Both the position numbers and the translations under genes were made by a program. Positions 9,249-19,900 of a stretch of 46,464 nt of DNA are shown in pieces (position 1 is the stretch's first letter; the number at the start of each line of letters is the position of its first letter). Source of the DNA: Arthrobacter antibioticus (GTDB lineage: Bacteria; Actinomycetota; Actinomycetes; Actinomycetales; Micrococcaceae); contig NZ_JASISQ010000007.1 of NCBI RefSeq assembly GCF_030063205.1, forward strand, positions 170,972 through 217,435, written 5' to 3'. The notes under the pieces were generated by a model. It was not told the DNA's origin. It ran no database searches and saw nothing but the letters and a program-made list of their open reading frames with translations.

Positions 9249-9877
9249 CCCCAACCTTTCGCTCACGGCGCCAAGCGGCCGCCACTGATTCTTTGGTGTT
9301 TCCTCAACATCAAGTGAAACAGTCCTCTGATTATGCGGGCGTGGCTTAGAGAAGCAAAATCCACGGCTGACCTTTCACGGCGACCAATTACGCCACAGTC
9401 GCCGGAGGGGCTTGGATCCCCCAATGAGAGGTAGCGGTCCACGGCATACCTGCCGTCTACCACTCCAACGCAACCGCACTCCGAAGACTGCACGGTTGGA
9501 GGCTCCTGTCAGCAGACAGTCACAGTATCCACCACGAATAGGGCCCGAATCCATTGACCACCATAATCGGTCAGGATTCAACTCCAACGAAACGAAGTGG
9601 ATTCGGATCGTCATCCGATGAATCATCCCCAACAGGAGTTCCCGCACCGCATGAGAACTTCATGCAGCACTCCCCTACGCCACCACCATCTCCCTTTCCC
9701 AACACCGCTACAGCCATATGCCATCAATGCCAGTCCTCTCAGTAAATTCGCTCAAACTACCCTAATGCTGTCGAAACCAAAATATCCTTCACACGTCTGG
9801 CATCCAAGGTCCTGGCCGTCGGTTTTCGGCACGACGGTCAAGCACGTCGTTGATCCCCTTTTGCCCCATGAACTGGC
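9249..9877. promoter_or_regulatory. divergent intergenic region with candidate oriT
   Basis: About 630 bp lie between the divergent nuclease gene and the relaxase operon, and no convincing gene is seen. It should hold promoters for both directions. The clearest structure is an inverted repeat with arms GAATCC-at-TGACC (9547-9559) and GGTCA-GGATTC (9569-9579) around a 9-base loop. A second repeat follows, TCGGAT/ATCCGA (9603-9618), with GGATTC and GAATC on its flanks. Repeated GGATTC elements directly upstream of a MobF relaxase and its zinc-finger partner fit an origin of transfer. The nic site cannot be named from sequence alone. Confidence 0.45.
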
Positions 9878-10435
9878 ATGGAAACTACAACTTGCAGGCT
9901 CTGCGGAATCGCCTTTGAGCCGCGTCGCACAACTCAGAAATACTGTTCACCCACTTGCTCACGCCGGCACCGAGATCGAGAGTGGCGAAACCGGCACCAC
10001 GCCGACACTACCCAGACACTGCGAGCGCAGCTTGAATCTGCAGTCATCGAGAACCGCGTCATCCTGGAAGTAACGATGGCCAAGTTTCAGATGCAGCTGG
10101 ATGCGGCAGAACGGAAGGCTCGGGACCGACTCACATTTCAGGCCAACCGGAATGAGCGTGAGACCGATGTTCTACGCACCCGATTGCGCGACCTTGCGTC
10201 AATCAATGTCGAAATCGCCTGTGAAGTCCCGGAACTGAAGGCCCAGATCACCGAGCTGCAGCTGGAGAATGCTCGCCTGATCCATGGCCAGCGCGCCGAC
10301 TTTCAGGAGCTCACGCAGATTGCAGGTCGGCTGATGGAGCTGTGCTCGCGGCTGGGTCTCCCTCTGGACAAGGCTACGAAGGAGATCTTTCAGCGTCGTG
10401 GTTGGCAGACCAGCATTCTGGTACCCGAGCAATGA
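9878..10435 (+). CDS. zinc-finger/coiled-coil protein upstream of relaxase
   Basis: 185 residues. The N-terminus has C-R-L-C and, 13 residues on, C-S-P-T-C, a small treble-clef zinc finger of the type that binds DNA. From about residue 45 to 150 the sequence is rich in Gln, Glu, Leu, Arg and Ala with few helix breakers, which suggests a long coiled coil. Its stop overlaps the relaxase start by four bases (ATGA), so the two are co-translated. By position it could be a relaxosome accessory protein that recognises oriT or recruits the relaxase. I do not recognise a named family. No clear Shine-Dalgarno precedes the ATG, so the start is moderately sure. Confidence 0.65.
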   Translation: METTTCRLCGIAFEPRRTTQKYCSPTCSRRHRDREWRNRHHADTTQTLRAQLESAVIENRVILEVTMAKFQMQLDAAERKARDRLTFQANRNERETDVLRTRLRDLASINVEIACEVPELKAQITELQLENARLIHGQRADFQELTQIAGRLMELCSRLGLPLDKATKEIFQRRGWQTSILVPEQ

Positions 10436-13400
10436 CTGTCTCCATGTCGCGACTTACGGCAGCTGCTGGGCTGAAGTATCTGTTGAAGACGACTATGCAG
10501 GACGACCTGGTCAAGCCACTCAATGACGCCACCAGCTATTACGTCAAAGCTGGGACACCGCCAGGCAAATGGCTCGGGCAGGGTCTAGCTGGCATCGATC
10601 GCAGTCCGCATCAAGTTGTGACTGGAGCTGATGCCAAAGCGGTGTTCTCACTCGCGGAGCATCCCGACAGACAAGTGGTACTTGGCCGCGCCCATGGCCA
10701 AACCACGGTCGCCTACCGGAATGGCGAAGAACAACAGCGCCATGCCGTGGCTGGGTTTGACCTGACGTTCAGCGTCCCCAAATCTGTCTCTGTTTTATGG
10801 GCTCTCGCGGACAAGGATATCAAGCAGCAAGTCGTAGCTGCGCACCACCGTGCGGTGGAGTCCGTGCTTGCCTGGCTTGAGAATGAGGTCATCCACACAA
10901 GGACTGGGCGGAACGGGGTGGCTCACGTTGGTACAACAGGTGCCGTTGCTGCGGCATTCGATCATTGGGAGTCCCGGGCTGGCGATCCACAACTTCACAC
11001 TCATCTTGTCATTGCCAATCGCGTTCAACGCAGTACTGACGGTGCATGGACTACCGTCGACTCCCGAACGCTCTATAAGGCGGTCGTCGCAGCAAGCGAA
11101 CACTACAACGGACTGCTTCTGGACGAACTCCAGCGGGTTCTGGGCACAGTGACAGACTTTCGCTCCCCCACTAACGTAGAGCGCAATTCGGGTCTCGAAT
11201 TGACCGGAATCGATCGTGAGCTCATCAAGGAGTTTTCCAACCGGAGCAGACTCATCGATGCTGAAACAGACAGGCTCACACTGCTCTGGACTGCCGATCA
11301 CGGCAAACGACCCAGCTCCACCACCGTCGTCAGGCTCCGCCAAATTGCCACGTTGACGACACGACAACCTAAGGACGAATCCCCACGACCGTTGACAGAA
11401 CTTCGCGCAAGCTGGCAACAGCGTGCCATCGCCACAGGAAAAACTCCCAGGGCCGTCGTCGAGAATACGATTCAACGCTCCAGACAACGGCCTGTCAGAT
11501 ATTCAGACGTCTCTTTGGAATGGAATGATGCGGTCGCGACCATGGTCAGGGCTGGAGTCGCCCAGCGTCGGGCCACGTGGAACCGCTGGAATCTCCTCGC
11601 AGAATCCGAGCGTGTCTGCGCCGGCATCCGTTGCCAGTCCCCCGCCGACCGCCGGCTCCTGATCGACTCAGTCACTACTGCTGCAGAATCCCAATCAGTA
11701 CCACTCAACAACACCCGTTACGGCCTTCCTGTGACTGCTGCAGATGATCTGAAATACGCTGGTCACTCCGTCTTTGACTTCCCCGGAGCTCGTCTCTACA
11801 CGGATGCCAGCACCCTAGCCAGTGAGCAATTTGTCGTGGAAGCCCGGAGCACACCAGATGGGCCTACTGTCCGTGTTGCTGCAGCATGCGATCAACTCCT
11901 CAACTACCGCCACACGGCCGGCTACGGGTTAGCCCCAGACCAACTCGCCGCTGCGGAAAACGTGCTGTGTAGCGGCAACAAGCTTGACGCCATTGTGGGC
12001 CCTGCCGGATCCGGGAAAACCACCACTATGGCTGCCATCAAGGTCGTGTGGGAAAACACCCATGGTGAGGGCAGCGTCGTCGGACTTGCCCCAGCCGCAG
12101 CCAGCGCCGAAGTTCTTGGCAAAGAGCTCGGCATTGCGGCAGAAAACGTCGCCAAGTGGCTCTATGAAAGCGCAGGACAAGGAGCAAACAACCGTGCCGA
12201 CCGGTTCCACGCTCTGGAATCAATGCCACGAACCAGCCATACAGCTGTTGCAGCACAACTGGCAGCGTTGTCACTCCAACAGTCCATCTGGGGCTTCAGG
12301 AAGGACCAGCTCGTCATCATCGACGAAGCGTCCATGATCTCCACTATCCAACTCGCCGGTCTGGTCCACCAAGCCCAAGATGCAGGTGCCAAACTCCTAC
12401 TAGTAGGCGATCCCGCTCAGCTCGACGCAATTGACGCCGGTGGAATGCTCGGGTGGTTGCACCGTGACGGCAAAGCCGTGGAACTCACCACCATTCACCG
12501 CTTCACCCACAGCTGGGAGGGCCCGGCGTCGCTTCAACTGCGCGAAGGTAACATCGACGCCGTCGACCTTTACTCTGCTCACGAGCGCATCCGGTACGGC
12601 GATTACACGGACATGGTTGAAAATGCCTACCGGAGCTGGTCTGCCGATCTGGGCTCGGGTAGTTCTTCCATCCTGATCGCCCCGGACAACGATACCGTTA
12701 CCACCCTGAACGAGCGCGCTCACGCCGAGCTCGTTGAATCGGGTCGCGTCGATGCCGAGCACACCGTCGCCCTCGCCGATGGTCTAGCTGCAGGCCGCGG
12801 CGACACCATCATCGCCCGAAAAAACAACCGCACGTTGATTGACAGCCACGGCGAATATCTCCGCAATGGCACTCTCCTGCGGATCACCAAGCGTCCATGC
12901 AGGGACGGAACCGTCGCCGCCCGGCGTACGGACACCGGCGCCAAGATCATGCTCAGCTCCGTGTATCTCGGCACCTCCGCCGAGCTCGGCTACGCAACCA
13001 CCGCCCACCGCTCCCAGGGCATCACCGTGGACACCAGCCACATCGTCCTGACACAAGGCTGCCTCACCCGCGAGCTGTTCTACGTCGGGATGACTCGCGG
13101 CCGCAACAGCAACACCGTCTACGTATGCGAGTCCGACCCCGCCCTCGACGAACCACAGCCGGGTGGCCCAACCGCCAGTTGGCGACAGATCCTCGGCGAA
13201 GTCCTAGCCGCTGAGGGAGCCGAGCGTTCTGCGCACGAAGTTCAAGCTACGGAAATTGCCAAGGGCGACACCCTCCAGCGACTTGCGGCCGAGTACGACT
13301 ACCTTGCCCAGCTAGCCGCCGCCGAAAACCTGACCCTGGCTATCTCAAAGGTGATGCCCGGCGTCGTCACTCACATTCAGGAATCGCCGTCTTGGGGCGC

Positions 13401-13983
13401 TGGGGTAGCCGCCTGGCGACGAGCAATGTCTATCAATCCAGCTGCTGCTCAAAGAGTTCTGGAACGTGCCCTGAGGCATCCTAGCGATGCTCAGGATCAA
13501 ATGGCAGTCCTTCATGCACGCCTTCGCCAGACAGCCAGCAATAGCCCCTCGGAAGCTTCTCCGGATGTCCTTGACGAGCCGCTATTCACCGAGCGCGCGG
13601 ACCTTGCAGACTTGATCGGCCAGGTACGCGCCCGCACGATCAAACGCCGTGACCGAGTGGCTAGGGAAGCACTCAGCGTTGGATTTCCGTGGGTCCACGC
13701 GCTGGAAACAATTCTCGGAACTACGGTAAACCCGGAGCATCGGGCTGAGACTGTCAGTGAGGTTGCGGCATTCCGCGACCGCTGGGAGATTGCCACCTCC
13801 ACAGATCCGCTTGGTGCAGTTCCCGCCAACTATGAGTGGGAACAGTCAGCCCAGCGAGAGTCCCTGCAGCGGCGGATTCAATCGCTGAACGAACACGCAC
13901 CTCGTTCGTTGGGGCAACGTGCGGCCGGACTGCCAGCACCGATTGTGCACCAACCCTTTATCCCTGTCGGACCCACGCTCTAA
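10432..13983 (+). CDS. MobF-family relaxase/helicase (TraI/TrwC-like)
   Basis: 1183 residues from the ATG that overlaps the preceding stop. An earlier in-frame ATG would overlap that gene by about 90 bp and is less likely. The N-terminal relaxase domain has Y16 and the pair Y36-Y37, as in TraI/TrwC, and the three-histidine metal site in the LHTH segment. The C-terminal half is an SF1B helicase with Walker A GPAGSGKT near 523-530, a DEAS Walker B and GDPAQLDA as motif III. The final part (about 930-1180) is helical and of uncertain role. The enzyme nicks oriT, stays linked to the 5' end and unwinds the strand for transfer through the coupling protein. Length and order are typical for MobF proteins of actinobacterial plasmids and ICEs. 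Confidence 0.93.
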   Translation: MTVSMSRLTAAAGLKYLLKTTMQDDLVKPLNDATSYYVKAGTPPGKWLGQGLAGIDRSPHQVVTGADAKAVFSLAEHPDRQVVLGRAHGQTTVAYRNGEEQQRHAVAGFDLTFSVPKSVSVLWALADKDIKQQVVAAHHRAVESVLAWLENEVIHTRTGRNGVAHVGTTGAVAAAFDHWESRAGDPQLHTHLVIANRVQRSTDGAWTTVDSRTLYKAVVAASEHYNGLLLDELQRVLGTVTDFRSPTNVERNSGLELTGIDRELIKEFSNRSRLIDAETDRLTLLWTADHGKRPSSTTVVRLRQIATLTTRQPKDESPRPLTELRASWQQRAIATGKTPRAVVENTIQRSRQRPVRYSDVSLEWNDAVATMVRAGVAQRRATWNRWNLLAESERVCAGIRCQSPADRRLLIDSVTTAAESQSVPLNNTRYGLPVTAADDLKYAGHSVFDFPGARLYTDASTLASEQFVVEARSTPDGPTVRVAAACDQLLNYRHTAGYGLAPDQLAAAENVLCSGNKLDAIVGPAGSGKTTTMAAIKVVWENTHGEGSVVGLAPAAASAEVLGKELGIAAENVAKWLYESAGQGANNRADRFHALESMPRTSHTAVAAQLAALSLQQSIWGFRKDQLVIIDEASMISTIQLAGLVHQAQDAGAKLLLVGDPAQLDAIDAGGMLGWLHRDGKAVELTTIHRFTHSWEGPASLQLREGNIDAVDLYSAHERIRYGDYTDMVENAYRSWSADLGSGSSSILIAPDNDTVTTLNERAHAELVESGRVDAEHTVALADGLAAGRGDTIIARKNNRTLIDSHGEYLRNGTLLRITKRPCRDGTVAARRTDTGAKIMLSSVYLGTSAELGYATTAHRSQGITVDTSHIVLTQGCLTRELFYVGMTRGRNSNTVYVCESDPALDEPQPGGPTASWRQILGEVLAAEGAERSAHEVQATEIAKGDTLQRLAAEYDYLAQLAAAENLTLAISKVMPGVVTHIQESPSWGAGVAAWRRAMSINPAAAQRVLERALRHPSDAQDQMAVLHARLRQTASNSPSEASPDVLDEPLFTERADLADLIGQVRARTIKRRDRVAREALSVGFPWVHALETILGTTVNPEHRAETVSEVAAFRDRWEIATSTDPLGAVPANYEWEQSAQRESLQRRIQSLNEHAPRSLGQRAAGLPAPIVHQPFIPVGPTL

Positions 13984-14012
13984 ACTGGAAGTCGAAAGGA
14001 AGTCGTGCGGTC

Positions 14013-14528
14013 ATGAACCCAATGATCAGACCAACAGTTCCCTCGACGTCACTCGTCATGTGGAGCGTCGCCATTGGCCTGTGCACGCTCTACTTGGTGC
14101 CAGCAACACTCGCGAACTGGCCAGCACCACCATGGCTGATAACCATCACCACGTTGCTTGCAGGTTTCTCGGTGGCGCTGGCACTTCGCTGGGCGCTCAA
14201 AGTACGCCGTGCCCGGGCTTGGGATGTGAGTGCTCAGTTGCTTTGGCAGCAGTTTGAGGCTGCCCGTCTTGCCGGCGGAACGACAACCGAGGTCACAGTC
14301 CTCAGCGTCCAAGAAGTCCAGCCCACTGGTGCTTGGGTGACCATAAACTGGGACCAGTTCGGATATACACAGCCAGCATGGATTGAAGGGAGGGGCGGAA
14401 CATACTGGCCCGGCTCAGTCGTTCTCATTACCCCCGACCCAATGCAGGTGCACGTCGGCCAGCCCTGGCCACCGACGTATAGAATCGCCGAAAACGACTG
14501 CCGCGCTATAGCCCCTTTGTTGAGATAA
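14013..14528 (+). CDS. small membrane protein downstream of relaxase
   Basis: 171 residues. Two hydrophobic segments lie near residues 12-32 and 38-56. A soluble tail follows, with repeated Trp and Pro and no catalytic motif I recognise. ATG 14013 has GAAAGGAAG upstream at 13994-14002. It begins 29 bp after the relaxase stop on the same strand and so probably shares its transcript. By position it may assist conjugation at the membrane, but this is only inference. A longer frame starting at 13836 overlaps the relaxase and is rejected. Confidence 0.6.
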   Translation: MNPMIRPTVPSTSLVMWSVAIGLCTLYLVPATLANWPAPPWLITITTLLAGFSVALALRWALKVRRARAWDVSAQLLWQQFEAARLAGGTTTEVTVLSVQEVQPTGAWVTINWDQFGYTQPAWIEGRGGTYWPGSVVLITPDPMQVHVGQPWPPTYRIAENDCRAIAPLLR

Positions 14529-14641
14529 CTGCCGAATTTCTCAGAGTCTCGGACGGCTCGATAAGAACCTATCGATCCAGTACGGCCACCGCTTCGAAGC
14601 ACTCGCCTGCTTCGATAGAAGCGAACATGTGGAGTCGTGGA

Positions 14642-15490
14642 TCATTCCTTCACAGTTGCGGCAGGAGGCTCGTCAAAACTAGCCTCCTCAAGTAACCAAA
14701 AGGGACTCTCGTCGAAGTCGCACTCGCATGAAAGCAGTTGACCGCTACAACGAGGGCACTCTTCCTTGTCGCAGCTCGGTCCATGAAACTCGCCGATGGC
14801 TGCGGCGCAATCAGGGCAGTAGTCAAGCGGGGAATCGTGCTCCATCCACGTAGACCAATGTATCTCCGCGCTCCAACAAAGCCGTGAGAAATCGGAATTC
14901 TGATACTCGAACTTCGTAGTTGACTGGGCGGCAATCAAACGCCCCGGCCATCTCCGATGCATTCGACGCCCGCGGAACTCAATGAATTCCTTCTTGAAGG
15001 ATTCAACCAGCGCCATCGCAGTCTTCACGTGGGCATCACTGATTCGTTCGGAAAGCGATCCGTCGAAATGCTGATCGTGGAAGCTATCGAGAAACTCAAA
15101 AATGAGGAGGTAGTTCTGTCTTACCTCTTCGGCGATGAGATCTACTTCATAGTGGGTTATGTTATTCCGCCATCGAATCGCAGTCTTGATGGCGTCCATT
15201 TCCCACTGCTGAACACCCACCCGTATGTTGGACAAACGGGTGAGTGCCGTGTCCAGCGAAGCAGTCTTGCCCGGCCGATCAACGTTCTCCCAAATTAACA
15301 GGTCGTGCTCATCGCGCAGGCGCTGCTTGATCACCAACTCCACCGCGTGAACGAGATTGAGGACAGCAAACTTCCATCTTTTGGGGTCTGCCGATGCGGC
15401 CTCTACATAGGCTAAGGACTCATTAAGGGAATCATAAGCATTCTCAATCAGGGACAAACGGAGTTGTGCCCGCTCACGGCTGTCGTTCAT
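14642..15490 (-). CDS. HEPN-like protein with C-terminal zinc ribbon
   Basis: 282 residues. The first about 170 residues are predicted all-helical and contain R108-N-N-I-T-H113, the R-x4-H motif of HEPN RNases and HEPN toxins. The C-terminal part has CPDC, then a C-x4-C-x2-C cluster and CEC, consistent with a zinc-binding module of two knuckles. HEPN domains often cleave RNA in abortive-infection and toxin-antitoxin systems. Here the gene lies directly downstream of the Mokosh-like pair on the same strand, with a 172-bp gap that may carry its own promoter. It could be an accessory effector or an unrelated cargo gene. The HEPN assignment comes from one motif and helical context, so it is moderate. 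No antitoxin partner is visible beside it. Confidence 0.6.
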   Translation of the reverse strand: MNDSRERAQLRLSLIENAYDSLNESLAYVEAASADPKRWKFAVLNLVHAVELVIKQRLRDEHDLLIWENVDRPGKTASLDTALTRLSNIRVGVQQWEMDAIKTAIRWRNNITHYEVDLIAEEVRQNYLLIFEFLDSFHDQHFDGSLSERISDAHVKTAMALVESFKKEFIEFRGRRMHRRWPGRLIAAQSTTKFEYQNSDFSRLCWSAEIHWSTWMEHDSPLDYCPDCAAAIGEFHGPSCDKEECPRCSGQLLSCECDFDESPFWLLEEASFDEPPAATVKE

Positions 15491-15662
15491 GGCAACTTTC
15501 TAGTAGGACTGGTGCAGTGAAGAAGCCCCTATTAACGATTGGGACAACGGCCGATCCCTGTCGGAACAATTTTGGATCGAGAAAGAAATCTACTCTTTTA
15601 ACACTCGTAGTGGAATTTCCCCAAAGTAGCACACCGTGATTCCGGGCTAAACTGTGCACATG

Positions 15663-16991
15663 TTAGGAGGAACGCTGAGCATCGATAAGTTCAAGATATC
15701 GCTTGTACTCTTTCTCGACACGATCGGGGATACCCACAAGTGTCCCCTCCTCCATGCGATATGTCCGTCCTGAATCTCCCCGGAAGGACAGCCAATTGAA
15801 ACTAGTACTGACCCAGATATCATCGAATATGAGTATTTTGGCGTGGGTGTTTCTAACGCGCACAAATGTAAATTTTTCATATCTGCCTGCCAGATTGGTT
15901 AACCTCTTGAGGGCAAATTCGTCAGAGCCACTGTCATCGTCACCATATCCGTGTGCAATAGTCACCGTTACTCCAGCGCGGAGCCGTTGCTCTAGTTTCG
16001 CGACGAAATCGGTGTTGACCACAGCTTGACGTACCCATGGCGCAATTAATAGGATCCGCTGCTTGGCTGTCGATAGAGCATCGGCCAGCAGATCGGCGTG
16101 CTCGAAGACGCTAACACTCCTAACGAGGGCGGTGGGCGAGCTATCGATGCCTGTACGATCCATGCCAAGCAGTTCTTCTTGGGTGCCGTTGTTGCTAGGT
16201 TCAGTTCTCAGGGCCTCCAACTCTGGCTCCAACATTGGCCGTTCGGCCGGCTGTCCAAACGACAAACCCAGCCTTTCAACGGCACCGATACTGTCAAGGG
16301 CTAGTCCGTGGGCAGTCGCCAAGTCGTCTTCGATGCAAATCGCGAGTTCAAGTTCTTGACGGTTTTCATCCGCATAAACCAGCATCTTTACGGGGAGGTA
16401 TCGATGCTTCTTTGCTGCCACCTTGTGAATCCTGAGTACTTGAAGTCGGTCGCCCTTGAAGAGTGCATTAAAACTTGAAGGACTCACATCGTCGATTCCA
16501 ATGTGAGCGTTTCTAGCCGCTGGAAGGATTGTCATGCCCTTCTCCTGGGCGTCTTTTTTCTCGATCAAGTCGCGTTCTTGGTAATCAGCAAGAGTCCAAG
16601 ACAAACGATCGAATGCAACTGGCAGCTGCTTCAAGACGGGCTGGGTTGCAGCCAGCTCACGGACAACGTCAGCTCCAATTGGCGTCAACGCCAGCCGCCC
16701 GTCTCTGTCTCGCCGCCGCAGATGGCCTTCACCTAGCTGCGCAGCAGCTGCTTCTAGGACGTGTATAGTTTCCAATCCCAGATATGCGGCTATGTCATCT
16801 GGGTTGTCGACACCCAATTTAACGAACCGCATAGTAAATGCTTCTGTTATGAGTAGCTCCTTCTTCTCCTGCGCAAGTACGTCGGATCGCAGAACAGTGA
16901 CTGGAATGGCGGCATTCTCGACAGCAATGAGCTGCAAGCCTGGCCTCGCGTCACCAAATCGACGTTGAAGTATTTGAAATTGTCTAGTCAC
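15663..16991 (-). CDS. mkoB: phospholipase D-like protein, Mokosh type I MkoB-like
   Basis: 442 residues, GTG start. The C-terminal third carries one HKD-type motif, H383-A-K385 followed by D and S-F-N near 399, then strands typical of the PLD fold. The N-terminal part has winged-helix character and no second HKD motif, so the active enzyme is probably a dimer or the domain is a variant. The start overlaps the stop of the kinase-helicase gene by eight bases. In type I Mokosh systems a kinase-helicase gene (mkoA) is paired with a PLD nuclease gene (mkoB), which is the arrangement here. The predicted role is nucleic-acid cleavage once the helicase partner senses phage. The name is given by architecture, without a profile search. 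Confidence 0.75.
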   Translation of the reverse strand: MTRQFQILQRRFGDARPGLQLIAVENAAIPVTVLRSDVLAQEKKELLITEAFTMRFVKLGVDNPDDIAAYLGLETIHVLEAAAAQLGEGHLRRRDRDGRLALTPIGADVVRELAATQPVLKQLPVAFDRLSWTLADYQERDLIEKKDAQEKGMTILPAARNAHIGIDDVSPSSFNALFKGDRLQVLRIHKVAAKKHRYLPVKMLVYADENRQELELAICIEDDLATAHGLALDSIGAVERLGLSFGQPAERPMLEPELEALRTEPSNNGTQEELLGMDRTGIDSSPTALVRSVSVFEHADLLADALSTAKQRILLIAPWVRQAVVNTDFVAKLEQRLRAGVTVTIAHGYGDDDSGSDEFALKRLTNLAGRYEKFTFVRVRNTHAKILIFDDIWVSTSFNWLSFRGDSGRTYRMEEGTLVGIPDRVEKEYKRYLELIDAQRSS

Positions 16992-19900
16992 GGTCGGCCG
17001 CCCTTACTATGCAGTCAGCGGGGTGCTTCTCGATATACTCCAAAACAGTGCGCAAGGCACCGCTGGTTCCTCTGATGAACTCAGCATCACCGATGATTGT
17101 TAGACCGTATCGGGCGCGAGATAGTGCAACGTTTATGCGGCGCCAGTAGTCGGCACCAAGAAATCCAAGTTTCCCATTTTGATTACTACGGGTAAGCGAC
17201 AGGAGCACTAGATCGGCTTCACGTCCTTGGACGGCATCGACTGACATGACTGCAGTCGTTAAGTATTTGAATGTCTTGGGAGCCAGCCTGCGCCTTAATT
17301 CTTCGACCTGCCGTTTATATGGAGCGATAACAAGCACCTCGAGTTGCCCTTGATCCGGCGGTTTAATAAGTCCGAAGTCCACGGCCTTGTCGATTGCTTC
17401 CAATTGTGAAACGAGGAGCTGCGCTTCTGCTCGGTTTGCAAAACTTTCTGTGCCACTCTCATGCCTATGCGTTCCGAGAGTGCCGGTGTCAATCCAAGTT
17501 ACTGGTCGACCGACCACCTCTTCATATCCAGGCAGACCTTCCGTCTTCGGTGATCGGAGACGACCGTCATAGAAGCAGGTTGAAATGAGATCACCGATTG
17601 GTCGCACCATGCGGTATTGCTCTTCGAGCATGACTTGGGAATGTTTGGGTAGATAATCGACCAGTCGCTGGAATAGCGTTTCAGTAACGTCATCTTTTGA
17701 GAGTTCGTGTTCCGTGAGCAGTTTTGAGGACCGAAGAAGGTCCTCATCAGTTGGGGGAAGCTGGCGAGTATCGCCAACCAGAATCCACCTCTTTGCTCGC
17801 GACATCGGGACCAGCACCTCGGTTAGGGTCGCCTTTGAGGCCTCGTCGACGATACAAAGATCAAATTCGAGCTGGCCCACAGCTTTGTTACGCAGGAATC
17901 CCGTGCATGTCCCTGCAACGACTGACGTTCCTGAAAGGAAAATGGAGGTCAGGCTATCCTCGGCACCGATGGCTTCAAGCCAAGCTGCTTGGAGCTTCAA
18001 TCGATCTAGCAATTCGAAGGCTCGCGGACTCTTTCCTAGGAGTGCATCAATGGCATTTTGTGCCTCTGCGCTCTTGATATTGTTCGGAATCGTTAAGTCG
18101 CCAGCCAGATCGGCTTGGGCGGTTGCAACAAGCTCTGTTCGCCTATCGTTAAGCTGATCGAGTCTTGCTTGAAGCCGGTCAGTTGGGTTTTCGTCCTCAA
18201 TGGCCGTGGCAAGGTCTGAAGCGTTTCTTGATTGAGACGCTATGAGATCGGCGACGTGCTGCTCCACGGTTTCAAGTTCTCTCGAAACGGCTGCCAACTG
18301 CTCCAAGGTCAGTGCGGCGCGCAGGTGATTAGCATCAATGCCCAGCTCATGGGCGCGATTGGAAATATTCTTTTCGGCTCTTGAACGGACATCTTCGACC
18401 CACCGGCGCGTCTGGGTATCTAGAAGTAGTTCTCTGACGCCTGGTTCAACGACCGAATCATCGACTCCAGCCAGTCGGACCAGCCCTCGCACACCGGCAT
18501 TATGAAGTCGTTCTACGGCATTGTCGACGGCCACGTGAGTCTGCGAGGCGATGAGAACTCGGGCGTCTGGCTGATGCCTCAGGAACTGAGTCACCGTTTC
18601 CGTGATGAAACGAGTTTTTCCCGTTCCTGGTGGGCCCTGGATTGCAAGAATTTCTTTCGTACCGAGTGCCAGCTGCACGGCGTGCTTCTTGATGGGGTCC
18701 AACTCGCTGGCCCATTCGGTGATGTCTGGGACTGATGGTTCAGCATTTGAAGTTGGGTCGATAAGTATGTTGCGCAAGTCGGGGCTCGGTGTTGTCCCAC
18801 TCTTTACAGCGAGTACGGCATTTCGCTGGCGGTTTATTGAAATGGCGGATGGCCGGTCGTAAGGAACTAGAGTAGCAAACGAAGGAAGACCACTAAGTGT
18901 ACGAAGCGATAATACGGTCAATTGATCCGCGTTTTGATCGATTATTTCACCGTGCCCGAATTTCCTGCCCGAGTGTTGGTCTACAATTTCCCAATCGGTA
19001 CCGACTAGTTCCTTTTCATGAGGTTCAGCCAATGTAAAGTAAGTGCGGCGTCCATCGGAACGAAATTTCTTGTAGGTTAGTGGCTTATGCTCGCCTCGTG
19101 CTAAGTCTTCTCTCGCATCGAGAATACGTAGCCATAGATCAAAAAGCTCATCACCAGCTTGTTGAGATGGTTCGTTGTGTGACGCATCTTTACGGTCATA
19201 GAAGTCCTCTATCAGTTGGATGAGGGATTGGCTGGCGTGGTCGCTCAGAGAACGGTTTACAGGTTGGCGAACCGTCCAACTGAAGATTGGTGGCAGGCTG
19301 AGGCTGTGACGCCGACCGCCTTCGAGCACCTCAAGCTCCAATGCCGGAGCTGCTGTGACCTTATAGCAATTTCTAGAATAATCACGGCGAACCGTATATC
19401 GATGTTCCGAGCCAAATATAAAGATGATGTTTCGGTCGCGTTTCCCAGTTTCCCTGTCCAGCCCGAACGAAGCGAACACTTCACCAGAAAGATCCCTCTG
19501 GAGTTGTTCAGCAGCCCTTTCCCTGTCGACCGGTTCGCCAGCTAGTTGCTCTTGAGCCGAACGGGTCAAGTCGAGCCAGATTGGATTCCGGGGCTTTTCT
19601 TGCTGAGCAATACGCTGTCCGGCCAGTTTTCGAAATTCTGAGGCTAACTCGCTACCGTTCGCAGGCCGTTCGGTCGGGTCAGGACTAACACACAATTCAA
19701 GAAGTGCACGAATCTCCATTGGTACATCGATGGACTCAAGCGCCGTCTTGACATCCGGAAAGTCGCGAATCAGCGATTCACTCAAACACTGAATTAGAAC
19801 TACGCCAAGACTGTAGACATCACGAACATAGGGGACAGTAGCTTCTAGCTCCGGTGGCGCATAGGGCCCAGACCGGAAGTGCTGGACGGTTAGTTCACTG

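Noticed and set aside
10342-10431. Extended N-terminus for the relaxase
   Set aside because: It would overlap the zinc-finger gene by about 90 bases. The ATG at 10432 gives the normal MobF N-terminus with Tyr at 16.
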